DNA of 64,000 bases from an uncultured Porphyromonadaceae bacterium (GTDB lineage Bacteria > Bacteroidota > Bacteroidia > Bacteroidales > Muribaculaceae): the NCBI GenBank assembly GCA_900550645.1, contig URTA01000004.1, positions 1 to 64,000 of the forward strand, read 5' to 3'. The notes beneath the pieces were generated by a model, which saw only the letters and a program-made list of their open reading frames with translations, ran no database searches and was not told the DNA's origin. Below, in pieces: positions 24,985 through 34,117 of the stretch. Made by a program: the position numbers and the translations under genes. Positions within the stretch are counted from its first letter, which is position 1. Every line of letters begins with the position of its first letter.

Positions 24985-27474
24985 TCAGCGTATCTGTGCG
25001 CCGAGGTTCTTCTCCACGTTGGCAATGATTTTCTTCATTACCGCATCTATCTGCTTGTCTACGAGTGTCTTCTCGTCGTCTTGCAGGGTCATTGCCACGG
25101 CGTATGACTTCTTGCCCTCGGGTATTCCCTTGCCCTCATACACATCGAAGAGGGTCACGTCGCGCAGCAGTTTGCCGCCGCTGCGGCGTATTGTCTCCTC
25201 GACTTTGGAGAACGGCGTTGCCGCGTCGAGCAGCATCGCCAGGTCGCGCTTCACGGGGTGCGCCTTGGGCAGCGGCTTGAATGTCACCACGTCGCGTGCT
25301 GCCGGTGCCATGAGTTTCGCCCATGTCAGCGAGGCGTAGCATACGGGCTGCTCGATGCCGAACTGCTTGAGCACGGAGTTGCGTACCGCTCCGATAGTCG
25401 CGAGCGTGTCGCCCTGGCGTGTGGCGATGTCGAGGCGGACGGCATAGACATCGTCGCTGTCCTGCGAGTATTGCAGCAGCCCTGCGGGTATGCCCAGGCG
25501 GCGCAGTATCGCTCCCACGACGGCTTTCAGCTCGAAAGCGTCTTGCTCCACGCCCTTGGTGTTCCATGTGTCAGCCGAGGTCTTGCCGGTCAGCCAGATG
25601 CCGAGTTCCGCGTGTTCGCTGAACGGGGCGAGGGGCTTCTCAGCTGTCGTCTCGCGTGACGGGTCGCGGTGGTAGACGTTGCCGAACTCGTACATGCGCA
25701 GGTTCTCGATGCGGCGGTTGATGTTGTGCGCCAGCGACTCGAGTCCTCCGTAGAGGAGGGTGCGGCGCATGGTGCTGAGGTCGTTGCTCAGCGGGTTCAT
25801 CAGCGTGATGCACTCTTCGGGCTTCCACTTGCCATTGTCTGCATAGTATGAGGCTGCGGAGAGGGAATTGTTCATTATCTCGTTGAAGCCCTGTGCGGTG
25901 AGCTGCTCGGAGATGAGGTTCTGCATGGCGTATGAGAAGTCTGTTGCGCCCCGGTGTGACAGGTTGGCGTGCATCTCCTCGCTGATTTCTACGTTGTTGT
26001 ACCCGTATACGCGCAGTATGTCCTCCACCACGTCGCATGGACGGTACACGTCCACGCGGTATGTCGGCACTTCCAGCTTCAGCACCTGGTCTGTGCTTTC
26101 GGGCAGTATCTCAATCTCGAGGGCCTCGAGAATCAGCTTTATCAGCGGCAGCGGCAGTGTCTTGCCGATGAGGCGGTTGCAGTAGTCTATGTCGAGGTCA
26201 ACGCGGGCGTCCTCCACCGGCTCGGGGTAGAAGTCGGTCACGTCGCCGCATATCTCGCCGCCGGCGAGGTCGCGCACCATTGTCGCTGCGAGGCGTGCGG
26301 CGTATGCGGTGATGTTCGGGTCGGTGCCGCGCTCGTAGCGGAACGATGCGTCGGTGCTGAGGCCGTGGCGGCGTGCCGTGCGGCGTATGCGTGTCGGATT
26401 GAAGTACGCGCTCTCGATGAACACGTCTGTCGTCGTTTCCGTCACGCCCGAGTCGAGTCCTCCGAACACGCCGGCTATACACATCGGCTTTTCAGCGTCG
26501 CATATCATCAAGTCCGCCGCGTTGAGCTTGTGTTCCACGCCGTCGAGCGTGGTGAACGGCGTGCCTTCCGGGCAAGTGCGCACCACGATTTTCTGTCCTT
26601 CGACCTTGCCGAGGTCAAAGCAGTGCAGCGGCTGTCCCAAGCCGAGCAGCACGAAGTTGGTTATATCGACGATGTTGTTTATCGGGCGTTGGCCGGCAGC
26701 GGTGAGCAGGTTGCGCAGCCATTCGGGCGACTCCTCCACCTTCACGCCGCGCACCGTGATGCCGGTGTAGCGGGGACATCCCTGTGCGTCTTCCACCTCT
26801 ACGGTTGTCGCGCCGTCCTCGCGGCAGGGCTTGAAACCGTCCATGTCGGGCAGCAGCAGTTCGGGGATTTCCGTCTCGCAGCCCTCTTCATAGTTCTGGC
26901 GTGCCAGGTATGCCTTCAGGTCACGCGCCACACCGTAGTGGCTTGCGCCGTCCACGCGGTTGGGCGTCAGCTCCACCTCGAGCATATAGTCGCTCTCGAC
27001 GTTGAAGTATTCCGCTGCGGGCGTGCCGGGCTTGACATCCTCGGGCAGTACCATGATGCCGTCATGCGACGAACCAACGCCGATTTCGTCCTCGGCGCAT
27101 ATCATGCCGAATGACTCCACGCCGCGCATCTTGGATTTTTTGATGACAAACTCCTTGTCGCTGTCATAGAGGTGTGTGCCTATCACCGCCACTACCACGT
27201 TCTGTCCGGCAGCCACGTTGGGAGCGCCGCAGACTATCTGCAGCGGCTCGCCGCTGCCCACATCCACTGTGGTGATGTGCAGATGGTCGGAGTCGGGGTG
27301 CTCGATGCAGGTCAGGACATGTCCCGTGACGAGGCCTTTCAGCCCGCCGCGTATTGTCTCCACTTCCTCCACGTTGTCACATTCGAGACCCAATGATGTC
27401 AGCGCGGCCGCCAGTTCCTGCGGCGTCATGTCAAAGTCGATATAGCGTTTCAGCCACTTGTATGATATGTTCAT
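24985..27474 (-). CDS. pheT: Phenylalanine-tRNA ligase beta subunit
   Basis: An 829-residue beta subunit of PheRS. In order: N-terminal region MNISYKWLKRYIDFDMTPQE, EMAP-like tRNA-binding domain (about 40-155, CGAPNVAAGQNVVVAVIGTH), B3/B4 editing domain (about 210-400), B5 domain, catalytic-like core, and the C-terminal ferredoxin-fold anticodon-binding domain ending KIIANVEKNLGAQIR. With PheS (not in the window) it charges tRNA-Phe. It is read from a canonical promoter at 27631-27662, leaving a leader of about 150 nt, in which I could not identify a specific attenuator. Confidence 0.97.
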   Translation of the reverse strand: MNISYKWLKRYIDFDMTPQELAAALTSLGLECDNVEEVETIRGGLKGLVTGHVLTCIEHPDSDHLHITTVDVGSGEPLQIVCGAPNVAAGQNVVVAVIGTHLYDSDKEFVIKKSKMRGVESFGMICAEDEIGVGSSHDGIMVLPEDVKPGTPAAEYFNVESDYMLEVELTPNRVDGASHYGVARDLKAYLARQNYEEGCETEIPELLLPDMDGFKPCREDGATTVEVEDAQGCPRYTGITVRGVKVEESPEWLRNLLTAAGQRPINNIVDITNFVLLGLGQPLHCFDLGKVEGQKIVVRTCPEGTPFTTLDGVEHKLNAADLMICDAEKPMCIAGVFGGLDSGVTETTTDVFIESAYFNPTRIRRTARRHGLSTDASFRYERGTDPNITAYAARLAATMVRDLAGGEICGDVTDFYPEPVEDARVDLDIDYCNRLIGKTLPLPLIKLILEALEIEILPESTDQVLKLEVPTYRVDVYRPCDVVEDILRVYGYNNVEISEEMHANLSHRGATDFSYAMQNLISEQLTAQGFNEIMNNSLSAASYYADNGKWKPEECITLMNPLSNDLSTMRRTLLYGGLESLAHNINRRIENLRMYEFGNVYHRDPSRETTAEKPLAPFSEHAELGIWLTGKTSADTWNTKGVEQDAFELKAVVGAILRRLGIPAGLLQYSQDSDDVYAVRLDIATRQGDTLATIGAVRNSVLKQFGIEQPVCYASLTWAKLMAPAARDVVTFKPLPKAHPVKRDLAMLLDAATPFSKVEETIRRSGGKLLRDVTLFDVYEGKGIPEGKKSYAVAMTLQDDEKTLVDKQIDAVMKKIIANVEKNLGAQIR

Positions 27475-27630
27475 CGTCTTTATTTGGCTTTCAGACCGTC
27501 CGCTCAGACTGTGATGTCGCAGCGTGCGGCCTGTGGTTTATGTTCTGTCTGTGTGCGGTGCGGGACGCTTCTGTGGGCTTGTCAATGTGTCCGCGTACAC
27601 GCATACGCGCGTGTAGCGCGTACAGTAGTG

Positions 27631-27662
27631 CAAAAGTAGCAAAAATCGCCCTAACGGCAAAA
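27631..27662 (-). promoter_or_regulatory. Promoter of pheT
   Basis: On the minus strand TACTTTTG (27631-27638) and TTTTG (27658-27662) with a 19-bp spacer. Predicted start near 27626. Confidence 0.7.
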
Positions 27663-27703
27663 TTGCGGCGGATATTCTTGTTCCGCGGAGTTGGGATTGG
27701 GGC

Positions 27704-27908
27704 AAAAAATTAGCCGGCCTCTTTCACAAGAGACCGGCAAATACGAATCAAATTCTGTTCTACAAACCTAACATAAACGATTTTATTAGTCTTATTGATT
27801 GTTACCCTTACTAACCTATGAAAAAATCTCTATTTTGCGTGTTTCAGATTTTCAACCTATGATACCTGATATTGGTTTCGTCTTTGTTGTGTGCTGTGAT
27901 TTACTCAC
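27704..27908 (-). ncRNA. Candidate small RNA of about 200 nt
   Basis: A leftward promoter (27913-27943) and a rho-independent terminator bound this stretch. The terminator stem is GCCGG..CTCTT (27713-27723, one mismatch) with AAGAG..CCGGC (27728-27738) around a TCAC loop; on the minus strand it is followed by TAATTTTTTG. No open reading frame of note lies between. The transcript repeats a short motif, CATAGGTT, twice (near 27871 and 27824), with TTAGGTTTG later. It does not match an RNA family that I can name; a leader peptide or 6S-like RNA are possibilities. Confidence 0.5.
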
Positions 27909-27912
27909 GATG

Positions 27913-27943
27913 CAAAATTACAACATCACACAGGCGGCAGCAA
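27913..27943 (-). promoter_or_regulatory. Promoter of the candidate small RNA
   Basis: On the minus strand TAATTTTG (27913-27920) and TTG (27941-27943), spacer 20 bp. Predicted start near 27908. Confidence 0.6.
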
Positions 27944-28067
27944 GGAAAATTCCATTCATATAGGACTAATATGAATAATTCGTTGGTTAATTGCCAGAAT
28001 GTCAGACTTGTATAAATCTGTAATATAAACGGAAACAGGTGTTGTATATAGGCGCGTTCAGAGAAAA

Positions 28068-29657
28068 TCACTGGTTTACTCCCGAAAGTTCAGCCACATT
28101 GGCTTCGAAATTCTCGCGGTCTATAGCCTTGTTGCGCATCTTGTTGCGGTATGCGTAGACGGTGTTGACCGAGTAGTTGAGTATCTGGGCAATGCGGGTG
28201 CTCTCGGTGATGCCCATTTTGACGAGCGCGTATATGCGCAACTCGTTGTGCAGGGTCTTTTCTCCGGTGTTGGGGAAGCGTTCCTCCGGGCGGAGAAGTG
28301 CGTTGATTTGCTCGATGAAATCGGGATAAATGTCGAGTATGGAGCGGTCGAATATGTCGGAGATTTCGTCGCCCTGGTCTTCCGAATACCGTCCGGACTT
28401 GAGCAGCCGCAGCAGCTCCTCGGTCTGCCCGGAGGCTATCTTGCGGCGCACGAGCATCTCGAGCGAGTTCAGCTTGTGGTAGTATGTCGAGCATAGGGCG
28501 AGGAAGTTGGCTGTGTGGGTCTCCTGCGTCTTGCTTAGGGCAATCAGCTTGGCTTGTGTCGCCGCTTTCTTGCGCCGCTCTATGGCGAGCAGCAGCAGTA
28601 TCGCCGCCAGTATGGTGAGCAGCAGCACCGAGATGGTGATGTATAGCATCAGCCGGTCGTGAGAGTTGTTGTTGGCTTGCAGGTAGGTTTCGTCTATCAT
28701 CGGCAGCATGCTCGCGATGTTGACCGCCCTCATGCGCACGTTGCCGGTCATGGCCTCGCGCATGGCGAAGTTGATGTATTCAAACGCGGCGGAGATTTCC
28801 CCCTGGTCGTACATCCAGTTGGCGAGGCTGAACAGGGCGAGTCCCTCGCGGACACCGGCCTTGATGTCGCTCATCGCAGCACGCGCCATGTATGCGCCGT
28901 ACATGCGCTCATTGCCTGTATGCTTGTATGTTATGGCGAGCTGGAATGCCGCCATGCCGTACAGGTTGTCAGATGGGTCAATCTCCTTGAGCAGCGAGTT
29001 GAGTGCCGTCTGTGCGCGTCTGAAGTTGCCGTTGACGGTCATGCGTTCACACTCGAGGAACTGCTTGAAATGGCTTTCGTTGGGTAGGTTGCGCATCAGC
29101 GAGTCGTCATACGCACGAGTCTTCTTGCCGAACTCGCTTGAAATCTCGTAGTTTTCGATTGTGTACAGCTGCAGGTAGGCGTACAGCTGCCGCGCCACCT
29201 GCCAGAAGAATATGCGTTGCAGCGGCGACATAGGCTCAAGCTCGAGCACGAACAGCTCCTCCTCGGCGAGGTTGAAAATGCCGGCAGAGGTGAGTGCGCT
29301 GAGGCGCGAAATGCGGGCAGAAGTCAGTATAGAGTCGTTGCCGGAACGCCGGGCGGTGGCGATGGCCTTGTTTGCGTAGTCAATGGCGGAGTCAGCCTCC
29401 ATTACGCTTATCTTGTGTGTCAGGTTGTTGTATATCTCCGCAGCCTTGGCCGGGTCAGGGTTCTTGTCAGCGAGCTGGTCTACGGAGTCTATGTATTGCC
29501 GCACGGCGTTGCGGTACTTGGGGGCATCGGCGATGACCTCGTTCAGCTGGCGCAGCTCCTCGGTGGGTATGTTGGCGTTGCGTGTGTGCTGCTTGCCGGA
29601 ACACGCGGCCAGCATCGCAGCGGCGGCGACAAGGGCTATGCAGAGAGCAATTCTCAT
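28068..29657 (-). CDS. DUF6377 lipoprotein: TPR sensor-like membrane regulator
   Basis: A 529-residue protein with a lipoprotein signal (lipobox LAAC, Cys19). The N-terminal periplasmic half (about 30-330) is alpha-helical and TPR-like (AAEIYNNLTHKISVMEADSA, GMAAFQLAITYKHTGNERMY). A transmembrane helix follows (LYITISVLLLTILAAILLLL, about 336-357), then a coiled coil and a cytoplasmic C-terminal domain with a helix-turn-helix-like stretch (RIAQILNYSVNTVYAYRNKM, about 490-510). The layout matches Bacteroides DUF6377 proteins, thought to be one-component membrane regulators. It stands alone; its targets are unknown. Confidence 0.85.
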   Translation of the reverse strand: MRIALCIALVAAAAMLAACSGKQHTRNANIPTEELRQLNEVIADAPKYRNAVRQYIDSVDQLADKNPDPAKAAEIYNNLTHKISVMEADSAIDYANKAIATARRSGNDSILTSARISRLSALTSAGIFNLAEEELFVLELEPMSPLQRIFFWQVARQLYAYLQLYTIENYEISSEFGKKTRAYDDSLMRNLPNESHFKQFLECERMTVNGNFRRAQTALNSLLKEIDPSDNLYGMAAFQLAITYKHTGNERMYGAYMARAAMSDIKAGVREGLALFSLANWMYDQGEISAAFEYINFAMREAMTGNVRMRAVNIASMLPMIDETYLQANNNSHDRLMLYITISVLLLTILAAILLLLAIERRKKAATQAKLIALSKTQETHTANFLALCSTYYHKLNSLEMLVRRKIASGQTEELLRLLKSGRYSEDQGDEISDIFDRSILDIYPDFIEQINALLRPEERFPNTGEKTLHNELRIYALVKMGITESTRIAQILNYSVNTVYAYRNKMRNKAIDRENFEANVAELSGVNQ

Positions 29658-29782
29658 AGTCGTAAGGGGTATGTATTTGACGCAAAATAGGTTGTGAGGG
29701 CTAAGTTAGCAAAAATATTCAACACTCGCAAACTATGCCGCGTTTTTAGGTCGATTTATTTGCGTGGCTGCGCTCGGGCGTA

Positions 29783-29813
29783 TTGCAGACGCCGCTGAAA
29801 AATAGTAATTTTG
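29783..29813 (+). promoter_or_regulatory. Promoter of the M16 peptidase gene
   Basis: TTG (29783-29785), 20-bp spacer, TAATTTTG (29806-29813). Predicted start near 29818, leader about 15 nt. Confidence 0.65.
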
Positions 29814-29833
29814 CAGTTCCAAATATATGCTGT

Positions 29834-31078
29834 ATGAAGGCAGTAAACAATTCTGAAACAGAGCAATATAACGTATTCCGTCTTTCTGGCGGGCTGACTT
29901 GTGTGCACCGCCGCCGCATGGGTGCGGTCAGCTACATAGGCATCGTGGTCGGCGCGGGCAGCCGCGACGAGGGAGCAGCCCTGCACGGACTGGCGCATTT
30001 CGTGGAACACACTATTTTCAAGGGTACGCGCCACCGCAGCAGCTGGCACATCTCAAACCGCATGGAGAGCATCGGCGGCGAGCTGAATGCGTACACCAGC
30101 AAGGAGGAAACAGTCGTGTACACGGCTGCTCCTGCCGGCGAGCCGGCACGGGCATTGGAACTCATTTCCGACCTGGTGCGCTATTCCACATTCCCCGCCG
30201 AGGAACTCGAGCGTGAGCGCGAGGTGGTCTGCGAGGAGATAAAGTCATATCTCGATTCCCCCTCTGACGCTGTCTATGACGAGTTTGAGGAACTGGTGTA
30301 TGCCGGCTCGCCGATGGCTCACAACATACTCGGAAGCACCGACAGCGTCCATGCCCTCACAGGCGCGGATTGTCGCGGTTTCATCGAGGATTTTTACACC
30401 CCCGACAATATGGTGCTGTATGTGGAAGACCCCTCGCCGCTGCATACCATAGAGCGTCTTGCGGAGAAGCATTTCGGAGCGTTGCGCCTCTCGCGGCGTG
30501 ATTCGGGGCGGCAGACACCGCCGCTGGCAGCGCCTTTCGCCGAGAAACGCGACCGAGGCGGTTTCCAGTCGCATACGCTCATGGGTGTGCGCGTATGCAA
30601 CCGCGATGCCGACGAGCGTTTCCCGCTCTTCCTGCTCAACAATTACCTCGGCGGACCGTGCATGAACTCACGGCTTAACCAGGAGCTGCGCGAGCGTCGC
30701 GGATATGTGTACACCGTTGACAGCACCGTTGCCCTGATGAGCGACTGCGGGCTGATGCAGGTGTATTTCGGCTCTGATCACAGCCATGTCGAGAAGTGCC
30801 GCCGCCTCGTGATGCGCGAACTCGAAACGCTCGCGGAAAAGCCGATTTCACCGGTGAAATTCGACCGCATACGCCGCCAGTATGCCGGACAGCTGCTCCT
30901 CGGCACGGACAACCGCGAGTCGGTGGCAATGGCGATGGGGAAGAGCCTGTTGTATTACGGTGAGATACACGATGCGCAGTGGACTTCGGAACGCATCATG
31001 GCGGTCACGGCGGAGCAGGTGCGTGCCGTTGCTGAGGCGTTGCTCGCTTCCGGGTTCTCATCGCTGACGATTTGTTGA
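29834..31078 (+). CDS. M16-family zinc metallopeptidase
   Basis: A 414-residue single M16 unit (pitrilysin/mitochondrial processing peptidase-like). The inverted zinc motif HxxEH is present as HFVEHTIFKGT, with the distal glutamate in EREREVVCEEI. The C-terminal M16_C domain contains NNYLGGPCMNSRLNQELRE and RRGYVYTVDS. It likely degrades peptides in the periplasm or cytoplasm; no signal peptide is obvious. ATG 29834 is preferred to the longer frame because it follows the promoter at 29783-29813. It stands apart from dus, which has its own promoter. Confidence 0.92.
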   Translation: MKAVNNSETEQYNVFRLSGGLTCVHRRRMGAVSYIGIVVGAGSRDEGAALHGLAHFVEHTIFKGTRHRSSWHISNRMESIGGELNAYTSKEETVVYTAAPAGEPARALELISDLVRYSTFPAEELEREREVVCEEIKSYLDSPSDAVYDEFEELVYAGSPMAHNILGSTDSVHALTGADCRGFIEDFYTPDNMVLYVEDPSPLHTIERLAEKHFGALRLSRRDSGRQTPPLAAPFAEKRDRGGFQSHTLMGVRVCNRDADERFPLFLLNNYLGGPCMNSRLNQELRERRGYVYTVDSTVALMSDCGLMQVYFGSDHSHVEKCRRLVMRELETLAEKPISPVKFDRIRRQYAGQLLLGTDNRESVAMAMGKSLLYYGEIHDAQWTSERIMAVTAEQVRAVAEALLASGFSSLTIC

Positions 31079-31131
31079 CGCACGGTGTTGGCAACAGAGG
31101 CGTGAAAGTTGTTCTATATAGCGTATTGATG

Positions 31132-31161
31132 TTGTTCGTCAGATTTTAATCCCTAAATTTG
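31132..31161 (+). promoter_or_regulatory. Promoter of dus
   Basis: TTG (31132-31134), 19-bp spacer, TAAATTTG (31154-31161). The predicted start is only about 5 nt before the ATG at 31171. Confidence 0.65.
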
Positions 31162-31170
31162 CAGACAGTT

Positions 31171-32157
31171 ATGAAAATAGGCAGTGTTGAATTTGGTAGC
31201 CGCCCGGTGTTCCTTGCGCCGATGGAGGATGTCACCGACCCGTCGTTCCGGCTGATATGCCGCGAGATGGGTGCGGCGATGGTCTATACCGAGTTCGTGA
31301 GCGCAGAGGCGTTGATACGAAACATCGATTCCACCGTGCGCAAGCTGACCATTGACGACCGCGAGCGTCCTGTGGCTATACAGATTTACGGGCGTGACAC
31401 CGATGCTATGGTTGAGGCTGCCAGTATAGTGGAACAGGCCGGGCCTGATGTCCTCGACATCAACTTCGGCTGTCCCGTCAAGCGTGTCGCCTCCAAGGGC
31501 GCGGGCGCGGGCATGCTGCGTGACATACCGAAAATGCTCGACATAACGCGGCGCGTAGTCGATGCCGTGAGCATACCGGTGACTGTCAAGACCCGGCTGG
31601 GCTGGGACTGCGAGAACAAGATAATATGCGACCTCGGGCCGCAGCTTCAGGACTGCGGCATAAAGGCGATTACCGTCCACGGCCGCACCCGCAGCCAGAT
31701 GTACACCGGCTCTGCCGACTGGGAACTGATAGGCCGCCTAAAGGCCGACCCGCGCATGGAGATACCGGTGATAGGCAACGGAGACATAACTACCCCCGAG
31801 GGTGCTGCCGCCGCTTTCGACACGTATGGCGTGGACGGCATCATGATAGGCCGTGCCTCTTTCGGAACACCGTGGATATTTCATGACGTGACCGAGTATC
31901 TTGCCCATGGCAGCTATACCCCCCTCAGCGTGCCGGAGAAAATGTCGCTGCTTCGCCGCCAGGTGCGTGAGAGCATACAGCGCATCGACGAGTACCGTGG
32001 CATACTGCACATACGCCGCCACCTTGCAGCCTCGCCGCTGTTCAAGGGACTGCCTGATTTCCGCCCTACGCGCATACGCATGCTGCGTGCGGAAACCGAG
32101 GCCGAGATACTCGAAATCTTCGATGAAATCGCAGAAAAATATTATCAACAGGTATAA
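31171..32157 (+). CDS. dus: tRNA-dihydrouridine synthase
   Basis: A 328-residue FMN enzyme that reduces uridines in the tRNA D-loop. TIM-barrel landmarks: FLAPMEDVTDPSFRLICRE at the N-terminus, the catalytic cysteine in LDINFGCPVKRVASKGAGAG, TVKTRLGWD, ITVHGRTRSQMYTGSADW and IGNGDITTPEGA. The C-terminal helical domain is present. Start ATG 31171 lies right behind its promoter. The GIN-domain gene begins 18 bp after its stop and is probably cotranscribed. The subtype (DusB-like is likely) is not certain. Confidence 0.96.
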   Translation: MKIGSVEFGSRPVFLAPMEDVTDPSFRLICREMGAAMVYTEFVSAEALIRNIDSTVRKLTIDDRERPVAIQIYGRDTDAMVEAASIVEQAGPDVLDINFGCPVKRVASKGAGAGMLRDIPKMLDITRRVVDAVSIPVTVKTRLGWDCENKIICDLGPQLQDCGIKAITVHGRTRSQMYTGSADWELIGRLKADPRMEIPVIGNGDITTPEGAAAAFDTYGVDGIMIGRASFGTPWIFHDVTEYLAHGSYTPLSVPEKMSLLRRQVRESIQRIDEYRGILHIRRHLAASPLFKGLPDFRPTRIRMLRAETEAEILEIFDEIAEKYYQQV

Positions 32158-32175
32158 TTCAAATCTATTGCAGCC

Positions 32176-32919
32176 ATGAGAAAGTGGAACGGTATATTGT
32201 TGCTGGCGTTGCTGTCCGCTGTATGCGTCGGACAGGCAAAGGCAGACTCTGATGTGTATGACTATGAACTGAAAACCGGCAGCTTCAGCAAGCTGCGTGT
32301 GGTCAACAATGTAAATGTGGTCTATACGGCAAGCCTCGACTCGGCCGGCATGGCGGTCTTCCGCGCACCGAAGGAGATGGCGGATTTCTTCATCGTGTCA
32401 AACAACAACGGTACGCTCAAGGTCGAGACGCTGCCGCAGATGAGAGTCATGAAGGGCCTGCCTACGCTGTATGTGTATTCGGAGTTCCTCTCTGACGCGC
32501 AGAACGACAGCGACAGCACGCTCTACATACGCAGCGTGAAGCCCTGCCCGAAATTCAAGGCGGAGCTGATAGGCAACGGACGGCTGATAGTGGACAACAT
32601 CCGCGCTACGGATGTCGAGTGTTTTCTCAACACCGGCAACGGCACTATCTCCGTAAACGGCGAGTGCAGCAACGCGAAGTTCAAGATGGTAGGTACAGGG
32701 CTGATACAGGCCGACGAGCTGATGAGCGAGAATGTGAAATGCTCAATCCTCGGCGGCGGCACGATAGGTTGCTGGCCGCGCTTTGGCCTGAACGTCAAAG
32801 GCATCGGCTCGACCAAGATATACTACAAAGGCAACCCGCAGGTCAGCAAGCGCGGCGGCGGAAAGCTGCTGCGCCTCGAGTCTGCCACTGACGACGAAGA
32901 CGACACCCTTCCCGAATAA
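32176..32919 (+). CDS. Exported GIN-domain (DUF2807) adhesin-like protein
   Basis: A 247-residue protein with a signal peptide (about 1-24, ending GQAKAD) and a DUF2807 'head GIN' beta-helix-like domain: FSKLRVVNNVNVVYT at the front, then short parallel strands such as GNGRLIVDNIRATDVECFLN, GNGTISVNGECSNAKFKMVG and GLNVKGIGSTKIYYKGNP. The acidic C-terminus DDEDDTLPE is free. Function unknown; the family is often placed near membrane or stress genes in Bacteroidetes. It follows dus by 18 bp and ends before the hairpin element at 32942. Confidence 0.82.
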   Translation: MRKWNGILLLALLSAVCVGQAKADSDVYDYELKTGSFSKLRVVNNVNVVYTASLDSAGMAVFRAPKEMADFFIVSNNNGTLKVETLPQMRVMKGLPTLYVYSEFLSDAQNDSDSTLYIRSVKPCPKFKAELIGNGRLIVDNIRATDVECFLNTGNGTISVNGECSNAKFKMVGTGLIQADELMSENVKCSILGGGTIGCWPRFGLNVKGIGSTKIYYKGNPQVSKRGGGKLLRLESATDDEDDTLPE

Positions 32920-32941
32920 TCCTCCTCCCTCATCCCTGGTC

Positions 32942-32970
32942 AGAGCTCTCCGAGACCTCCGAGATCTCGG
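32942..32970. repeat. Intergenic double-hairpin element, copy C (palindrome half)
   Basis: Two direct CTCCGAGA units (32948-32955 and 32957-32964) lead into the perfect palindrome CCGAGATCTCGG (32959-32970). With the terminator hairpin right after it, the order is the mirror image of the element at 19351-19430. Confidence 0.65.
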
Positions 32971-32975
32971 GATAG

Positions 32976-33014
32976 ATAAAGCCCCTAAGGCCACAAGGAC
33001 CTTAGGGGCTTTAT
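32976..33014. terminator. Bidirectional terminator between convergent genes
   Basis: ATAAAGCCCCTAAGG (32976-32990) pairs perfectly with CCTTAGGGGCTTTAT (33000-33014) around a 9-nt loop. It can end the dus operon and the leftward 33031 gene. Confidence 0.8.
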
Positions 33015-33030
33015 GTGAGATGTGAGGTCA

Positions 33031-34110
33031 TTATTTATCCTCGGCGGGCGGAACTTGGAGGATTACATAGCGGAAGCCGCTTGTTCCCTCTCTGCTCCAC
33101 TCTACATTGTATGAATGTTCGAGTGTGAACTCGTGGTGTTCCTTTTTGTCGTTCTCTTTTTCGCACTTGCCAGTCCACTTCATTTCTGGTCCATGGCTGC
33201 CTTGAGCCATCGAGAAATTCGCGTAGCCTGCGTCTTCGCGTTTATGCCCTTCCCAGTATTTCTCATCGTTGGTGACGAACAAGGCGATGCCGCCGACAAC
33301 ACCGCTGAAACGTTGCTTGACAATCTCGATGCGGCGCACGTCCTTCCAAAAACCGTACATGCCGTAGTTGGTAGCTCCCTGGTTCTTGAGCGTGGCGAAA
33401 TCAACCTTCTCTCCGAAACGCTCGCTTTCTTCCTCGTCCATTGCAGTGGTTTTGTATTTCATCTCGATGACGAACCACTCGTCGCCACGGCACAGCACGA
33501 TGTCGAGGTTGAAATGCCGCTCCCATACGTTTCCGTTCGTGCCGTCCGGCAGGACTTCCTTGTCGATGAAGTACTCAGTCTGTATCTCATCATACTTGCC
33601 GGTATTACGCAGGTATATCGTGAGGTCAACCTGCATGTCGAGCTCGTTGTGGAACAGTTTTATTTTGTCGGTCTTGTCTTTCTTGGGATTTATCACTGTT
33701 TCATCGAGCCACTGGCGGATGTCGGCTTCGACTATTGCCGGGAGGGGGAGTGCGCTGTCCTTTTCGCGCTTGTATGCCACGGAATCCAGCATCTGTTTGC
33801 GTGTGGTCTGCTTAGGTATGTCTTTCACTCCCGACAGCGTGATGCCGTCAAGCACTTTCACCCAGTCGTCTGCCGGGTATACTTTCACCTTGAGGTTGCG
33901 CTCTTGAAGCATCGATTTCTCGAAGCTGCCCACGGTGAGGCTTGTCCGGCACTCGAAAGTGCCAGGGATTGCACCCAGCGACACGAGTGTTACATTAGGG
34001 TCTGCTTGGCTGCCGCCTTTGTAGACGCGGAGTGTGCCGCCTACCAAGTCCCGAAACTGCTGTTTCAGGTCGGCGACTGTGGTCGTTTCATTAATGACGA
34101 ATTTTGCCAT
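33031..34110 (-). CDS. Unknown protein with a PD-(D/E)xK nuclease-like motif (359 aa)
   Basis: The N-terminal 95 residues look like a compact beta-rich domain (TTVADLKQQFRDLVGGTLRV, then LVSLGAIPGTFECRTS and LKVKVYPADDWVKVLDG), possibly beta-grasp. The C-terminal half carries a restriction-endonuclease-like pattern: Glu156 in NELDMQVDLTIYL, Asp203 in NLDIVLCRGDEW, and Glu216-x-Lys218 in VIEMKYK. That would allow DNA or RNA cleavage, but it is motif reading only. It begins 7 bp after the 34118 gene ends, so the two form a cassette bounded by a bidirectional terminator. Name and function not recognised. Confidence 0.7.
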   Translation of the reverse strand: MAKFVINETTTVADLKQQFRDLVGGTLRVYKGGSQADPNVTLVSLGAIPGTFECRTSLTVGSFEKSMLQERNLKVKVYPADDWVKVLDGITLSGVKDIPKQTTRKQMLDSVAYKREKDSALPLPAIVEADIRQWLDETVINPKKDKTDKIKLFHNELDMQVDLTIYLRNTGKYDEIQTEYFIDKEVLPDGTNGNVWERHFNLDIVLCRGDEWFVIEMKYKTTAMDEEESERFGEKVDFATLKNQGATNYGMYGFWKDVRRIEIVKQRFSGVVGGIALFVTNDEKYWEGHKREDAGYANFSMAQGSHGPEMKWTGKCEKENDKKEHHEFTLEHSYNVEWSREGTSGFRYVILQVPPAEDK

Positions 34111-34117
34111 TGGCTTG

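Larger units (their letters stand above)
27475..28067. other. 593-bp gene-free interval: pheT leader and candidate small RNA
   Basis: From left to right it holds the pheT leader, the pheT promoter (27631-27662), a terminator hairpin (27704-27738), an A+T-rich stretch without a convincing reading frame, a promoter facing left (27913-27943), and about 120 bp before the DUF6377 stop. On the plus strand a 14-codon frame (MKKSLFCVFQIFNL) starts at 27818, but nothing supports its translation. Confidence 0.6.

Noticed and set aside
27818..27862. Short plus-strand reading frame MKKSLFCVFQIFNL
   Set aside because: It is only 14 codons, there is no promoter or conserved partner on that strand, and it lies within the better supported minus-strand transcript.
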